64,000 bases of DNA from Theristus sp. LFF4_11 (taxonomy: Eukaryota; Nematoda; Chromadorea; Monhysterida; Xyalidae), in NCBI GenBank assembly GCA_030248135.1, contig JASANC010000716.1, positions 62,001-126,000 of the forward strand, given 5' to 3'. A model generated the notes under the pieces. That model was not told where the DNA came from. It made no database searches and saw only the letters and a list, made by a program, of their open reading frames with translations. Positions within the stretch are counted from its first letter, which is position 1; the number at the start of each line of letters is the position of its first letter. Positions 25,501-35,640 of this stretch are shown piece after piece. The translations under genes were made by a program, and so were the position numbers.

Positions 25501-26540
25501 AGTTTGGTACCTTCGGGTTTCCGGAATCGGTGGGGGGCGTGCTTCAAATATTAAAAAAACAATCCATCTCAACGGGTGTTTTCAAGCGTGAAACGCCACC
25601 AACTTGTCGTAACAACTGCAGTTTTGAAACGGGCAACGACGGTCGGCTGTTAGAGCATCATGAATCTTCAACAAAATCTTTGACCATTTTTTGGACCCTG
25701 AAAAGCAAGCGGAGCGAGTTGCAGCTAAAATAAAACACTCCAAATAATATTTGCATCAGACGATGGTTAATGATTAGAACACTAGGTGCAAGTGTATCAC
25801 AAATCATTTTCTGAGACCACAACATTGACGGACATTGATAGTTTAATTTTCTGATCCAATCAGAGTCACTTCATCAGTTCATGTTCCAGTTCATAGTTGT
25901 TCTAGGGGGGGGGGGGCCTGGCCCCCCCCCAAAAATTTCGAATCTATATTTCTGTCAGACAGGTTTTATCGGCTCAGCTATTATCTATCAAAAAAAATTT
26001 CTCAGCCAGCTATCTATCTGAAAATTTTTGTCTTCGAAGACATAAAATGAGTCAATTTTTGACCAAAATTGACCATTTTGCTCGTAATTCTTTAAAATTC
26101 CGCTAATTTTAAGTAAAATACGCGTTTATACTTGATTTTTTGTGTATTTTTAGCATTATTTTGCTGTTTTTATAGCTTTTTAGCGTTTTAGCTATCTATC
26201 TATCAAATTTCACAATTTTGACCGGCCCCCCAAAGTCACACCCCCCAAAATTTTCCATCTATCTGGAAAATTTGCTCCAGCTATCTATATCGCCCCCCCC
26301 CAACCCCTCGGCTCTGGAACAACTATGTTCCAGTTCATGTGACTGACCGTCAGTTTTGCAGTTGCTCATTTTGTCGTCGAAGCAGACATCTTCGCCTAGC
26401 TTTTCAGAAACTTCTTTTTCATTTTCGTTTACATCCACTAAATGAGCTGTACAGAGAGCCAGCGACAACAACGACATTGACACGACGTTTAACACCATCC
26501 ACAATGTCCTCCTCCAGTTTGGCGGCGAGAGAAAGTACAT
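22591..26540 (-). CDS. POGLUT1: POGLUT1/Rumi-type protein O-glucosyltransferase (CAP10 domain)
   Basis: In transcript order the exons are 26348-26540, 25604-25697, 24997-25134, 24761-24893, 24217-24338, 23760-23919, 23588-23646, 23110-23277, 22852-22908 and 22591-22735. They total 1,269 nt (422 residues; human 392), and every phase fits. Residues about 14-30 are a hydrophobic signal peptide. The conserved Cys cluster CPFQNCSCY follows, then [10 protein letters not shown] with the catalytic Asp, [64 protein letters not shown] and DVTCYW. The enzyme adds O-glucose to Ser in EGF repeats of Notch and related proteins in the ER. The C terminus ends HRRPGDR with no KDEL-like signal, unlike human KTEL. 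Introns 1 and 2 carry a MITE and a SINE. Confidence 0.95.
25195..25560 (+). mobile_element. Second tRNA-derived SINE-like element (POGLUT1 intron 2)
   Basis: A tRNA-like head at 25,200-25,266 has the A box TGGTTAGCACG and the B box GGTTCGATCC. About 290 bp of moderately GC-rich body follows, and it ends in an A-rich tail (ATTAAAAAAAC). The anticodon arm is irregular, so a working tRNA is unlikely. Its body does not resemble the other SINE family. Single copy here, antisense to the host gene. Confidence 0.65.
25892..26327 (-). mobile_element. MITE family A, copy A (POGLUT1 intron 1)
   Basis: A 436-bp element whose ends are inverted (CATAGTTGTTC). It is flanked by an exact 8-bp direct repeat, TTCCAGTT, at 25,884-25,891 and 26,328-26,335. 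The interior has GATAGATAGCT-type repeats and poly-C/G runs, and is the reverse of copies at 27.7 and 29.9 kb. The 8-bp duplication suggests the hAT superfamily. Its right target repeat ends 12 bp from the exon-1 donor at 26,347. Confidence 0.92.
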
Positions 26541-27699
26541 TTTTATTTTTTCAGTGATGTATCCAATCGAATCGAGTCGACGAGCCGAGCGAGATGTGGT
26601 GAATGCCTAAGCCTGATCAGTACCGTACCGTGGGCCCAAAAAAAATTTCGAAGGGGGGGTATGGTACCACCGTGGGGGGGGGGGGGTGCCGACCAAAAAG
26701 TGAGGGGGGGGCAGTACCGTGGCGCAGTACCGAAGACGAGGGGGGGTGGGGGGGTACACCCCCCCAGAGCACCCGAGCCCGCCGCGTGGGGGGGGGGGGG
26801 GGGGGGGTCACGCGACACCAACCCCCCAAAACCTGACACTGGACCATCCACACCCCCCCCCCCTCGAAATTTGCCAGACACCCCCCCACCCCCCCCCTAG
26901 ATGGACCTAAGTAACAGTGACACCCCTCAAAAATTTTCTCGGACCACCCAAAAATCATGAATTTTTGCTCAAAAATCATGATTTTTTTGTCTTTAAAGTC
27001 CATAATATAAGCTAAATATGTGATAACTTGACATTCTTCATTGTAATTTCAAAGATTTTGCAGCAAAATTTAGCGTTTTTCCTTCAAAATTTAAGCGAAA
27101 AAATCTCATGGGTGGGGTGGGGGGTGTGCACCCCCCCAGAAAATTTTCTACAATAGTGCACCCCCCCATGGCCCACGCCTGGGGGGGTGTCACTCACTGT
27201 ACCATGACTGACACCCCCCCACTGAAAAATTTTCGGCACCCCCCCCCCCCACGTGACGACACCCCCCCCCCCCTCGAAAATTTGCTTTCGCCTTCCGTGG
27301 GCCCAAAAAGATTTTCGAAGGGGGGGATGGTAGAGATGTAAGGGTCAAAAAAAAATTTTTTTTTAATTTTTTTAAAAAAAAGTAAAAAAATGAGCATTTT
27401 TTTATTTTTTTTATTAAAAATTTTTGAAATTTTTTCTTTAATGTGCCCTGAAAATGCCGTTTTTGGCATAATTTTTCGAAAGTTCAACAAAAATTTTCTT
27501 TGACTTTACCTTGTCACTTAGTCTTCAACGCTGCAGGTGGTATTCTGGATTGATTTATCGACTGTTTTCAGCCTTGGTGAGTGATGATCGACTCGCGCAT
27601 TGAAGTACTTGAGCGTCGCAAAGGCTAGTTCAACAAATTCCGATGCCGCTAAGGTGAGAACTCTCACATTTACGCATCGTTTTTCACGATCTCGAAAGG
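26541..27699. repeat. Poly-G/TIR repeat region E (copy or copies 1)
   Basis: Modules that recur at 33.7-35.4 kb: CAGTACC...CCGTGGGCCCAAAA followed by a run of Gs at 26,618, a similar start at 27,293, and an AT-rich core (27.0-27.1 kb) containing ATCATGATTTTT and GCGTTTTTCCTTCAAAATTT. Long G and C homopolymers separate the modules. The apparent proline/glycine open frames here are artefacts of those runs. Boundaries are uncertain. Confidence 0.65.
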
Positions 27700-28684
27700 C
27701 ATAGTTGTTCCAGAGCCGAGGGGTTGGGGGGGGCGATATAGATAGCTGGAGCAAATTTTCTAGATAGATAGATAGCTGGAAACTTTTGGGGGGGGGGGGG
27801 CCGCGGGGGGGCCATGTGACTTTGGGGGGGGGGCGGTCAAAATTTTGAAATTTGATAGATAGATAGCTAAAACGCTAAAAGGCTATAAAAACAGCAAAAT
27901 AAAGCTAAAAATAAACTAAAAATCAAGTATAAACGCATATTTTACCAAAAATTAGCGAAGTTTTCAAGAATTACGAGCAAAAATGGTCAATTTTGGTCAA
28001 AAATTGACTCATTTTATGTCTTCGAAGACAAAAATTTTCAGATAGATAGCTGGCTGAGAATTTTTTTTAGATAGATAATAGCTGAGCCGAAAAAACCTGT
28101 TTGATAGAGATAGATTCGAAAATTTTTTGGGGGGGGGGCCGGCCCCCCCCAGCAGTAGCGAAAGCGGGACCTCGGGTGAGGGGGGGTGTTTGCCTAATTT
28201 TAGAGGGGGGGGGGGTCAGGTGCCTTCTCGGTGAGGGGGGGTGCACGGGCAGCAAATTTTCCTGAGGGGGGGGGTGCACTGGCAGAAAAATTTCGTGAGG
28301 GGGGGTGCACGGGATCGCACGGGTAATACCAAATTTTTGCCTCAGAAAAACACAGAAATTCTTGTAAAATACAGAATATTTCGTGCAAACAAGCTGCTTG
28401 TTTGGTCAGAAACAACAAAATATATGCAGGGACAGACACAAACGTCAAAAAAAATGCAAAAATTACGGTATTTTTGGAAAAAATTGAGAAGAGATTGACC
28501 ACCGTGAGGGGGGGTGCGATCCCGTGTTTTCTCGCGGAGGGGGGTGGGGGGAGTCTAGTACCCGTGTCGAGGTAAAGGGGGGGGAGGGGGGGTACACGGG
28601 TATCTGCCCGTGCACGGGCAGGATTTTCGGCTGAGGGGGGGGGGGTGGTCCCCCCCCCCCCGACCCCCCCCTAGAACAACTATG
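27700..28684 (+). mobile_element. MITE family A, copy B (enlarged 985-bp copy)
   Basis: It starts CATAGTTGTTCCAGAG and ends CTAGAACAACTATG. Exact 8-bp target duplications TCGAAAGG lie at 27,692-27,699 and 28,685-28,692. The first 450 bp match copy C. The rest (about 28,150-28,660) is an additional G-rich module with repeated GGTGCACGGG units that lies inside the same terminal repeats. Confidence 0.9.
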
Positions 28685-28692
28685 TCGAAAGG

Positions 28693-29496
28693 TCGAAATT
28701 GCACTGTCTGCCACTGCAAGCGTAACTTCGTTGGTTGCTCGTTGCTGTTTCGCCTCGTGTCGTCAGCATGATCACACCGGTTTGTTGTTGAACTTGTTTC
28801 CGTGTTATTTGAGGTGAATTGAGAGGCAAAACACGAGACGTGATGTCGTCGGTGGGAAAATGGGGTCGCCGAAACCAAGTCTGAAATTTTCACCCTCCTC
28901 CCATATGAGTGGGGGTCATATGGTAAGTCGGTGGCTCCTCAGATGGTGATATTCGGAGTCGGACTCCCTGAAAAATTCTGAACAACTTTCATTAAAAAAG
29001 AAATTTTTTTTCTTGACATCTCTAGGGGATGGTACCGTGGGGGGCGCGCCGCGGAGTGCTACATTATGAAAGAAATGCACATGCAGGTTGGCACGTTTTA
29101 TGATATTACGCTCTAGTTAACTCACGCTCCACAATCGGAGGTTCTCGGACATTGCTTAAACGGACCTAAACCTAAAAGCCAAACCTAAGCCTAAGCTTTA
29201 ACAAAACCTGTTCCTAACCTAATCCTAACCTAAGCCAAGCCTTTTTAAGGAAGCAGGAATGAAAATAACTGCGTTTTGAACGAGTTTATGTTGAGTGCGG
29301 AGCGTGTGAACGCGCGCTAGTGGATCATGAGCAATGAGCAATGCGGATGCGGGGCAGGTGCATATCATAATGAAGCGTTGCGGCACATGCATCTTCATCA
29401 AAAATCCATTCCACTGGCACGGGTGCAGCGGTTGCACACGCACAGCATCTACCCATCTGTGGAAAAGTGTCGGGAACCCATCTGTAGAGCTTGTCG
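28693..29496. other. Noncoding stretch between repeats
   Basis: No gene recognised. CCTAAACCTAA/CCTAACCTAA-like short tandem units at about 29,163-29,235 resemble a degenerate simple repeat. Confidence 0.45.
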
Positions 29497-29504
29497 ATGC
29501 GGAA

Positions 29505-30691
29505 GGCATGCGGTCGATCCGGTACCGGTCGATCCGGTACGGTCGATCCGGTACCGGTCGATCCGGTACCGGTCGATCCGGTACCTGGCAATTTTCTAGG
29601 GCGGTCGATCCGGTACCGGTCGATCCGGTACCAATTGAAATTTTCAGCTGTTTTAGCATTCAATTCAATTTGTTTCTGATTTGTTTTCCATTTTTCTTCG
29701 TTTCTCTCGTTTTATCTGATGTCTGAAACATTTTACCGCAGGTTTTTTCGCGGGAAATATAAAAATAAAAACAACAGACATTTTTCCTCAACTCCAAAAG
29801 AGAACCGAATCAGTCTTCATATTTTTATTTTGTTCTCCTTTTCTTGCTGAGCTGGTAATTTTGCAAATTTTCACCGTCTCGGAGCTTTATTCTTCTGGAA
29901 AATAGTTCAGAAAATAAAAAAAAACATATGGTACACTCATAGTTGTTCCAGAGCCGAGGGGTTGGGGGGGCCGATATAGATAGCTGGAGCAAATTTTCTA
30001 GATAGATAGATAGCTGGAAAATTTGGGGGGGGGCCGCGGGGGGGCCATGTGACTTTGGGGGGGGGCGGTCAAAATTTTGAAATTTGATAGATAGATAGCT
30101 AAAACGCTAAAAAGCTATAAAAACAGCAAAATAATGCTAAAAATACACTAAAAATCAAGTATAAACGCGTATTTTACCTAAAATTAGCGAAATTTTCAAG
30201 AATTACGAGCAAAAATGGTCAATTTTGGTCAAAAATTGACTCATTTTATGTCTTCGAAGACAAAAATTTTTAGATAGATAGCTGGCTGAGAAATTTTTTT
30301 AGATAGATAATAGCTGAGCCGAAAAAACCTGTTTGATAGAGATAGATTCAAAATTTTTTGGGGGGGGGGGCGGCCCCCCCGGCCCCCCCTAGAACAACTA
30401 TGGGTACACTTGTTTTGCTTTTTTCAGAATCAGATTACGATTACCAAAACCAACAAAGTGTCGCAAGTCGTCGTCGTCCAACAATCGTGTTCGGTTTCAT
30501 GTCTTTCCGTGCTGCATAAATGTTTCGCAATCACCGAAACCAAAGAAAAATCGAAAACACAACGAATTGAACGCTAAAAACCCGTAAAACAGCTGAAAAT
30601 TTCAATTGGTACCGGATCGACCGAGTACCGGATCGACCGCCTTAGAAAATTGCCAGGTACCGGATCGACCGGCACCGGATCGACCGGTACC
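29505..30691 (+). mobile_element. TIR element D, copy 1, carrying a nested MITE A
   Basis: Both ends are arrays of the 15-bp palindromic unit GGTCGATCCGGTACC in opposite orientation, followed by inverted CAATTGAAATTTTCAGCTGTTTT. The flanks ATGCGGAA (29,497-29,504) and GTGCGGAA (30,692-30,699) are an 8-bp target repeat with one mismatch. It contains MITE copy C. Copy 2 at 34,377 lacks that insertion. Confidence 0.88.
29938..30402 (+). mobile_element. MITE family A, copy C (nested in element D1)
   Basis: A 465-bp element with CATAGTTGTTCCAGAG and CTAGAACAACTATG ends. Exact 8-bp repeats GGTACACT lie at 29,930-29,937 and 30,403-30,410. The same host sequence without the element is present at 34,858 (ATATGGTACACTTGTTTTGC), which proves the insertion and its 8-bp duplication. 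Confidence 0.96.
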
Positions 30692-31148
30692 GTGCGGAAA
30701 ATGGACCAAAAAGCAAACCAGAACGATGAACCAATTTCATTCATCGTTACATTATTAGTTTCTTCTTCAATTAACCAGTTTTTTATTGTTCCAAAGACTC
30801 TGATTTGAGCTTTGTCTGTCTGTTCTATCTTCCATAGTGCAAGCACGAAGTTTTGAACAACCGATCGAAATGTGCGTCCAAAATGTTTTTATCGTGGCAG
30901 CCAGGTGCAACCAACCACCTATCAGCGTGATAGATTCGTTTTTATTGTCAGTTGTTTTCCTGAGCCACCCAGTGTGCCAGATTCTCGTTTTCTTGTTTTC
31001 TAGACTACCCAATCAGGGCACGATCAGCCAACCGCCTATCATTTAAGCTTTCTGTTCATGGTCTTCGTTGAAACCTGCAACCAATCACCGTCGTGTAACT
31101 TGTTTGGTTTTCTGGGTCAACCAATCAGGACAGCCTCACAGTCATGCA

Positions 31149-31927
31149 TAGGGTTGGCAAAATACCGTTTTTTTCAAATCTTGGTAAAAAAACCTGTATT
31201 TTTACCGGTAAAATTACGGTAATTTTTTACCGAAAAAAACGAAAGCCAAAAATTTGTAAAAACCCACATATTTTTCGCAGCCGACTTTAAACTTGAACCA
31301 GGATTTGTGAAAACAGTTTTCAGAATGCTTTTGTTCAAAATATCCTGCACCAACAAAAAAATTAATTATGTTTGGGCCTGAAAACCCAAAAGGTCAGCAA
31401 TAAATCGAACATTACCTTTTGCTCAATCGTTTATATTCCACCAATTACACAGGAAAAAACCACAGCGTTTTCACCGGACAGTCTTTGGTCACAATAGACG
31501 AACACAATTTGCTACAATAACGCAATTAAACCGAATTTAGAGTCAGTTCAGATCAAAAAGAAAACAAATCAGTAATTGTGTAAGGAAGACAATTTTGAGC
31601 GACATATGGAATTTTTGAAATTTTCAGCTCAGCTCGGCAGCTCCAGCTTCTGCACCTCACTTAACAGTTCTTTCAAAACATCAGTGTCAATTTCGTCATC
31701 ATATTTTTCTTGGTCACAGATTTTCTCATTTTCTCATCAAAAATGATATAAAAACTCAGGGTCCGAAATTGAAAAAAACCGGAAAAATACGAAAAAAACG
31801 GAAAAATACAGAAACGGTCTTTTTCCCGTTTTTTTCAAGGCACCAATTTTTGCCCTGGTAAAAAACGCGTATAAATACGTGTTTTTTTACCGGTAAAAAA
31901 ACCGGTATTTTTACCATGCCAACCCTA
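31149..31927. mobile_element. hAT-type non-autonomous element J
   Basis: A 779-bp element with ends TAGGGTTGGC and GCCAACCCTA and exact 8-bp target duplications GTCATGCA at 31,141-31,148 and 31,928-31,935. Sub-terminal regions are rich in TTTTTACCGGTAAAA units. No transposase frame is seen. The ends and duplication fit hAT elements. Confidence 0.92.
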
Positions 31928-31935
31928 GTCATGCA

Positions 31936-33714
31936 CGCCATTGGGATCGCGGACAACGGCCAAAAGCACAAGAATAGCGCCGCTTTATTTTCAGCTTCTT
32001 CACCACGTGCCTTGATTGAAAAAGTTGCAACATGGAATTGCATTGTCTTGTCTTTGTTTGAAAGCTAAATGAAAGAAAACTAAATGAGTTGGCTGGCACA
32101 CTTTTCTAAATTGATCTAAATTTCTAATTGATAGCAAGAATTGGAAAAACGGGTCTCCCAATAAAACAAATTTGCGACTTTGAAAAACCAACAGAAACGA
32201 AATCGGCTTTTGAATTTTTTTACAGAAGTGGTTTTCCTGTGAATAATAATTGAATCCCAATTTTTTCCAACCAAATACACGGGTAACATTGATGCGGAAT
32301 ATTCGATCAAAGCAAAATGAAACAGGTCATGAACATCGATTGTGCGAGCACTAAACAAACAGCAGTTTTTACAAAATTTTTACTCAAATCCTGTGACTTT
32401 CAAAAATCAAAATTGAGGAGAACACAAATTTGCAATTTAAAAATAGCAGAAACTGAAATCATATTGTTAAAAAAATTTGTGCAAAAGCGGACTCACCATG
32501 AGATTGTGCAATCAAACGGGTATCGATTCCGGCCGGTTCTGTTAAATAAAAAATAAACGGGCCTCTTTACGTCAAACTTAGCGACTTTGAAAAATGAAAT
32601 TGTCAAACAATCAAGTCACGTTTGAACAATTTCGGTCAACCAGAAAAAATCTAACGGGAACGACTTGCCTTTAACAGAGTTTAATAACTAGCCGAGAACA
32701 AACCGGAGCAGCAAATTTAATTAGTTTAGAAAAAAATTCTCAACAATTGCAAAATCAGCGAAACAGAGTCATAAAAAATCATTTTTGACATAGAATTGAC
32801 ACCGAATCGAAAAGCTTGAAAACAATCTTTTGAAACGTTTGAAAAGCACTTTTAAAAATCGAGCGGGTTCACGAGATAAAAATAAAAGCGGAACGCTTGC
32901 CCCAAACAATGAACGGTATCAACGAATTTAAACGCATAAAAGCTTTGGTTACAAAAATCAACACGTTTCCAGTTCCAAGAAAACAGAAGCAAATAAATGT
33001 CGATAAATCCGCGGCTCCACCTTTGCTCTTAACAAAATCGCAAACATTTCTTACCTGGGCCGTAGGCACGGGTCAACTGCTAGTTGTTAAACAATTGGAG
33101 CGGAGATGTTGGTTAATACCACATCACACGACCGTTTTTCAGATACCCGATAACATGGCCACATGTTAAAACTTGCGTGCTGAGCTAAACTAACGTGTTA
33201 AACTTGCGTCTGTCAGTTGCCCGCAACGTGATCGCGAAATCATGGTACGTGTTTTCGATACGATGATTTGAAGAGTGGGCTCTCGCCATGTGGCAGATAG
33301 CATAGCTGGTTGAACCTGAAAGTAAGTGTCTTGGGGGGGGGGGCGACCGGGTCGACAGGGGTTGCCGACTTAGCTACAGCAAACAGGAATTTTTGAACAC
33401 AGTCAAATTTTGGTAATTTTCTAAAGAGGAACAACTAAGAACGGTTCAATATTCAAGTACACGTCGAAAATTGTCCTGTTTTACTGTTGAAAATGCAACT
33501 TTCCCTCTATGAAATGGACATAATTTCAATAAAACACGATTTTCGCTCTTATAGTTTTCCGGATCGTTCTGAAAATAGTCTAGATGAAAATCTAGTCTAG
33601 TTCTGAAAAAACGCTTCGAACGAACCTAACTTGTAAAAAAAAATTTTTTTTTTAAATTTTTTATTTAAAAAAAAAATCCGGATTTTTTTCCCCTAACCCT
33701 AGGTGCACACCCCC
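31936..33714. other. AT-rich intergenic stretch
   Basis: No supported gene. Only scattered short open frames are present; a short poly-G run sits at about 33,335. No repeat shared with the window was recognised. Confidence 0.45.
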
Positions 33715-34376
33715 CACCAGTACCGTGGGCCCAAAACAATTTTCGAAGGGGGGGTATGGTGCCGTGGGGGGGGGGGTGCTGACCAAAAAGAGAGGGGGGG
33801 GTCCAACCTATGGTAACGTGGGACCCCCCCATGGGGGTCCCGGGGGGGGGGGGGTGCATTTTTTCAAAATTTTCTGTGGGGGGGGGGGGTCCCCCCCCCC
33901 CCCCATGATAATTTTTCGCTTAAATTTTGAAGGAAAAACGCTAAATTTTGCTGCAAAATCGTTGAAATTACAATGAAGATGGTCAAGTTATCATATATTC
34001 AGCTTATATTATGGACTTTATAGACAAAAAATCATGATTTTCGAAAAAAATTTTAGGGTGTACGGAAAATTTTGGGGGGGGGGGGTCTCCGCCAGACAAA
34101 ATTTCATGGGGGGTGTGGGGGGGGTGTCGGCCAAATTTTCGAGGGGGGGTCCGATGGGGGGGGGGGTGCCCGGTTTTAGGGGGGGGTGGCACGGTGCCCC
34201 CCCCACCCGACGGTCTCTGGTGCTCTGGGGGGGTGTAGCCCCCCCCCCCCACCCCCCCTCGCCCACGGTACTGCCCCCCACCCCACCCATGATAATTTTT
34301 CGCTTAAATTTTGAAGGAAAAACGCTAAATTTTACTGCAAAATCTTTGAAATTACAATGCAGAATATCAAGTTATC
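33715..34376. repeat. Poly-G/TIR repeat E, copies 2 and 3 (3 is split by element D2)
   Basis: CAGTACCGTGGGCCCAAAA at 33,718 and its inverse CCCACGGTACTG at about 34,263-34,274 look like terminal inverted repeats. The AT-rich core with GCGTTTTTCCTTCAAAATTT (inverse strand) occurs at 33.91-34.03 kb and again at 34.29-34.37 kb. The latter core resumes after element D2 at 35,144. Confidence 0.65.
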
Positions 34377-35143
34377 GGCATGCGGTCGATCCGGTACCGG
34401 TCGATCCGGTACGGTCGATCCAGTACCGGTCGATCCGGTACCTGGCAATTTTCTAGGGCGGTCGATCCGGTACCAGGTCGATCCGGTACCAGGTCGATCC
34501 GGTACTCGGTCGATCCGGTACCAATTGAAATTTTCAACTGTTTTAGCATTCAATTCAATTTGTTTCTGATTTGTTTTCCATTTTTCTTCGTTTCTCTCTC
34601 TTTATCTGATGTCTGAAACATTTTACCGCAGGTTTTTTCGCGGGAAATATGAAAATAAAAACAACAGACATACATATTTCCTCAACTCCAAAAGAGAACC
34701 GAATCAGTCTTCATTTAAATTTAATTTAATTTAATTATAATTTAATTCATATTTTTATTTTGTTCTCCTTTTCTTGCTGAGCTGATAATTTTGCAAATTT
34801 TCACCGTCTTGGAGCTTTATTCTTCTGGAAAATAGTTCAGAAAATAAAAAAAACATATGGTACACTTGTTTTGCTTTTTTCAGAATCAGATTACGATTCC
34901 CAAAACCAACCAAGTGTCGCAAGTCGTCGTCGTCTCATATCGTATCATCAACAATCGTATCAACAATCAACCAAAGAAAAATCGAAAACATAACGAATTG
35001 AACGCTAAAAACCCGTAAAACAGCTGAAAATTTCAATTGGTACCGGATCGACCGAGTACCGGATCGACCTGGTACCGGATTGACCGCCCTAGAAAATTGC
35101 CAGGTACCGGATCGACCGGTACCGGATCGATCGACCTACAGCC
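34377..35143 (+). mobile_element. TIR element D, copy 2 (nested in repeat E)
   Basis: A 767-bp element with the same inverted arrays of GGTCGATCCGGTACC and core as D1. It is flanked by CAAGTTATC at 34,368-34,376 and 35,144-35,152. The unoccupied target is visible in the related repeat at about 33,983 (GGTCAAGTTATCATAT), so the target repeat is 8-9 bp. It carries a short AATTTAATTTAA expansion absent from D1. Confidence 0.92.
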
Positions 35144-35152
35144 CAAGTTATC

Positions 35153-35440
35153 ATATATTCAGCTTATATCATGGACTTTAGAGACAAAAAATCATGATTT
35201 TTGAGCAAAAGTTCATGATTTTTGGGTGGTCCGAGAAAATTTTTGGGGGTGTCACTGTAACTCAGTCGGTAAAACGGTCCAAAATCGACTGCTAAAGGTT
35301 TTACGAGGTAATATCAAAGAAAATTTTTGTTGAGCCTGATCCGTTGCCATTCTCCGCGTTCGGTGAGCGCGAGCGAGCGATCAGTACTGTGGGCCCAAAA
35401 AAATTTCAAGGGGGGTATGGCACCGTGGGTGGGGCATAAA
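35153..35440. repeat. Continuation of repeat E plus a partial copy
   Basis: 35,153-35,260 continues the E core interrupted by D2 (ATCATGATTTTT blocks and GGGTGGTCCGAGAAAA). A further CAGTACTGTGGGCCCAAAA start occurs at 35,385. Confidence 0.65.
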
Positions 35441-35640
35441 TGTTTCTAGGGGGGCCTGGGGGGGCCTGGGGGGGCGCCTTCCCCCCCAAAAAATCGAATC
35501 TATCTCTATCAGAGAAGTTTTTTCGGGTCAGCTATTATCTGTCTGAAAAATTTTTTCAGCCAGCTATCTATCTGAAAATTTTTATTTTCGAAGACAGAAA
35601 ATGAGCCACTTTTTGACCAAAATTGATCATTTTCTCGAAA
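35441..35640 (-). mobile_element. Truncated MITE family A copy
   Basis: About 200 bp matching the reverse strand of MITE A (CAGCCAGCTATCTATCTGAAAA, AAAATTGATCATTTT). It lacks the far terminus and any target repeat. Confidence 0.75.

Noticed and set aside
26601..26910. Proline/glycine-rich open frames on both strands at 26.6-27.0 kb and 33.7-34.3 kb
   Set aside because: They arise from poly-G and poly-C tracts in repeat E; all frames are open at once and no start or splice context fits.
29225..29679. Open frames with repeated PVPDRPVPDRP-like or SIRYRSIRY-like peptides
   Set aside because: They are translations of the 15-bp GGTCGATCCGGTACC array in the ends of element D, open in several frames, not a gene.
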